Positions 63,919 to 64,000 of a stretch of DNA of 64,000 nt are shown piece after piece; the stretch's first letter is position 1, and each line of letters begins with the position of its first letter. Made by a program: the position numbers and the translations under genes. The notes under the pieces are model-generated. The model made no database searches and was not told the DNA's origin. It was given only the letters and a program-made list of their open reading frames with translations. The stretch lies in NCBI RefSeq assembly GCF_009911795.1, contig NZ_CP047898.1, forward strand, positions 4,464,001-4,528,000, in the 5' to 3' direction. The stretch comes from Pseudarthrobacter psychrotolerans (GTDB taxonomy: Bacteria > Actinomycetota > Actinomycetes > Actinomycetales > Micrococcaceae).

Positions 63919-64000
63919 ATGACCACCCACGACTTCGCTGACCAGCGCCAGCGAGTGATCGAGTCGTTGAGGCTGACCCTCTTTGTTCCGCCCCATTCTT
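63919..64000 (+). CDS. Possible 5' end of an unknown gene (cut by window end)
   Basis: After the IS3 element, ATG 63919 opens a frame of 27 codons to the window edge (MTTHDFADQRQRVIESLRLT and on). No ribosome-binding site is obvious and the family cannot be told. It may be part of whatever lies next to the IS element. Confidence 0.25.
   Translation, partial: MTTHDFADQRQRVIESLRLTLFVPPHS

Overview
The window looks like chromosomal DNA of a high-GC actinobacterium of the Micrococcaceae, most likely Arthrobacter or Pseudarthrobacter. The basis is the base composition, the protein families, and a complete 16S-23S-5S rRNA operon whose leader and spacer are of actinobacterial type with no tRNA gene in the spacer. 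The genus is an inference from overall character, not from a database match.

Layout. 0-5.8 kb: two small unknown genes, back-to-back remnants of a Thg1-type tRNA-His guanylyltransferase and a DUF2182 membrane protein, a polar amino acid ABC transporter (lipoprotein, permease, ATPase) and a surface beta-propeller protein. 5.8-21.7 kb: an alpha/beta hydrolase, a LacI regulator with an operator-like palindrome and an aldo/keto reductase, VOC proteins, a GH13 enzyme overlapping a RibD/DHFR-like reductase, a frameshifted PEP-synthase-like gene, small membrane proteins, an SLC13/ArsB-like permease, and PRC-barrel and GYD proteins. 21.7-32.7 kb: a K+ channel, an ArsR-SRPBCC fusion regulator, a methyltransferase, an MHS-family transporter preceded by a 17-codon leader ORF, an orphan histidine kinase, and a DUF1326/DUF2182 pair. 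This stretch is bounded by two nearly identical ~430 bp direct repeats from the SRPBCC gene. 33-45 kb: two secreted Excalibur-domain proteins, a divergent RpiR / MFS-GAF-amidohydrolase catabolic locus, a pentapeptide-DinB fusion, a YCII/ECF-sigma pair (sigma frameshifted), SnoaL proteins and a frameshifted MFS exporter. 45.5-51.5 kb: the rRNA operon with two promoters, processing stems and a terminator. 51.5-64 kb: an ISL3 element with a perfect 8 bp target duplication, an IS21 element (istA/istB), a HicA/HicB module whose toxin has an amber codon, glutamate decarboxylase with a class II glutamine amidotransferase, a run of gene stumps, and an IS3-family element.

The most striking property is how many broken genes there are, and that at least six of them are partial copies of an intact or longer gene elsewhere in this same window: DUF2182, RibD/DHFR, aldo/keto reductase, SRPBCC (twice), MFS exporter and methyltransferase. 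Several stumps abut each other at sharp junctions, which suggests repeated duplication and deletion. A separate group of disruptions are one-base losses in C/G runs, which could be real mutations or consensus errors. No CRISPR array, prophage or recognisable defence island is visible.
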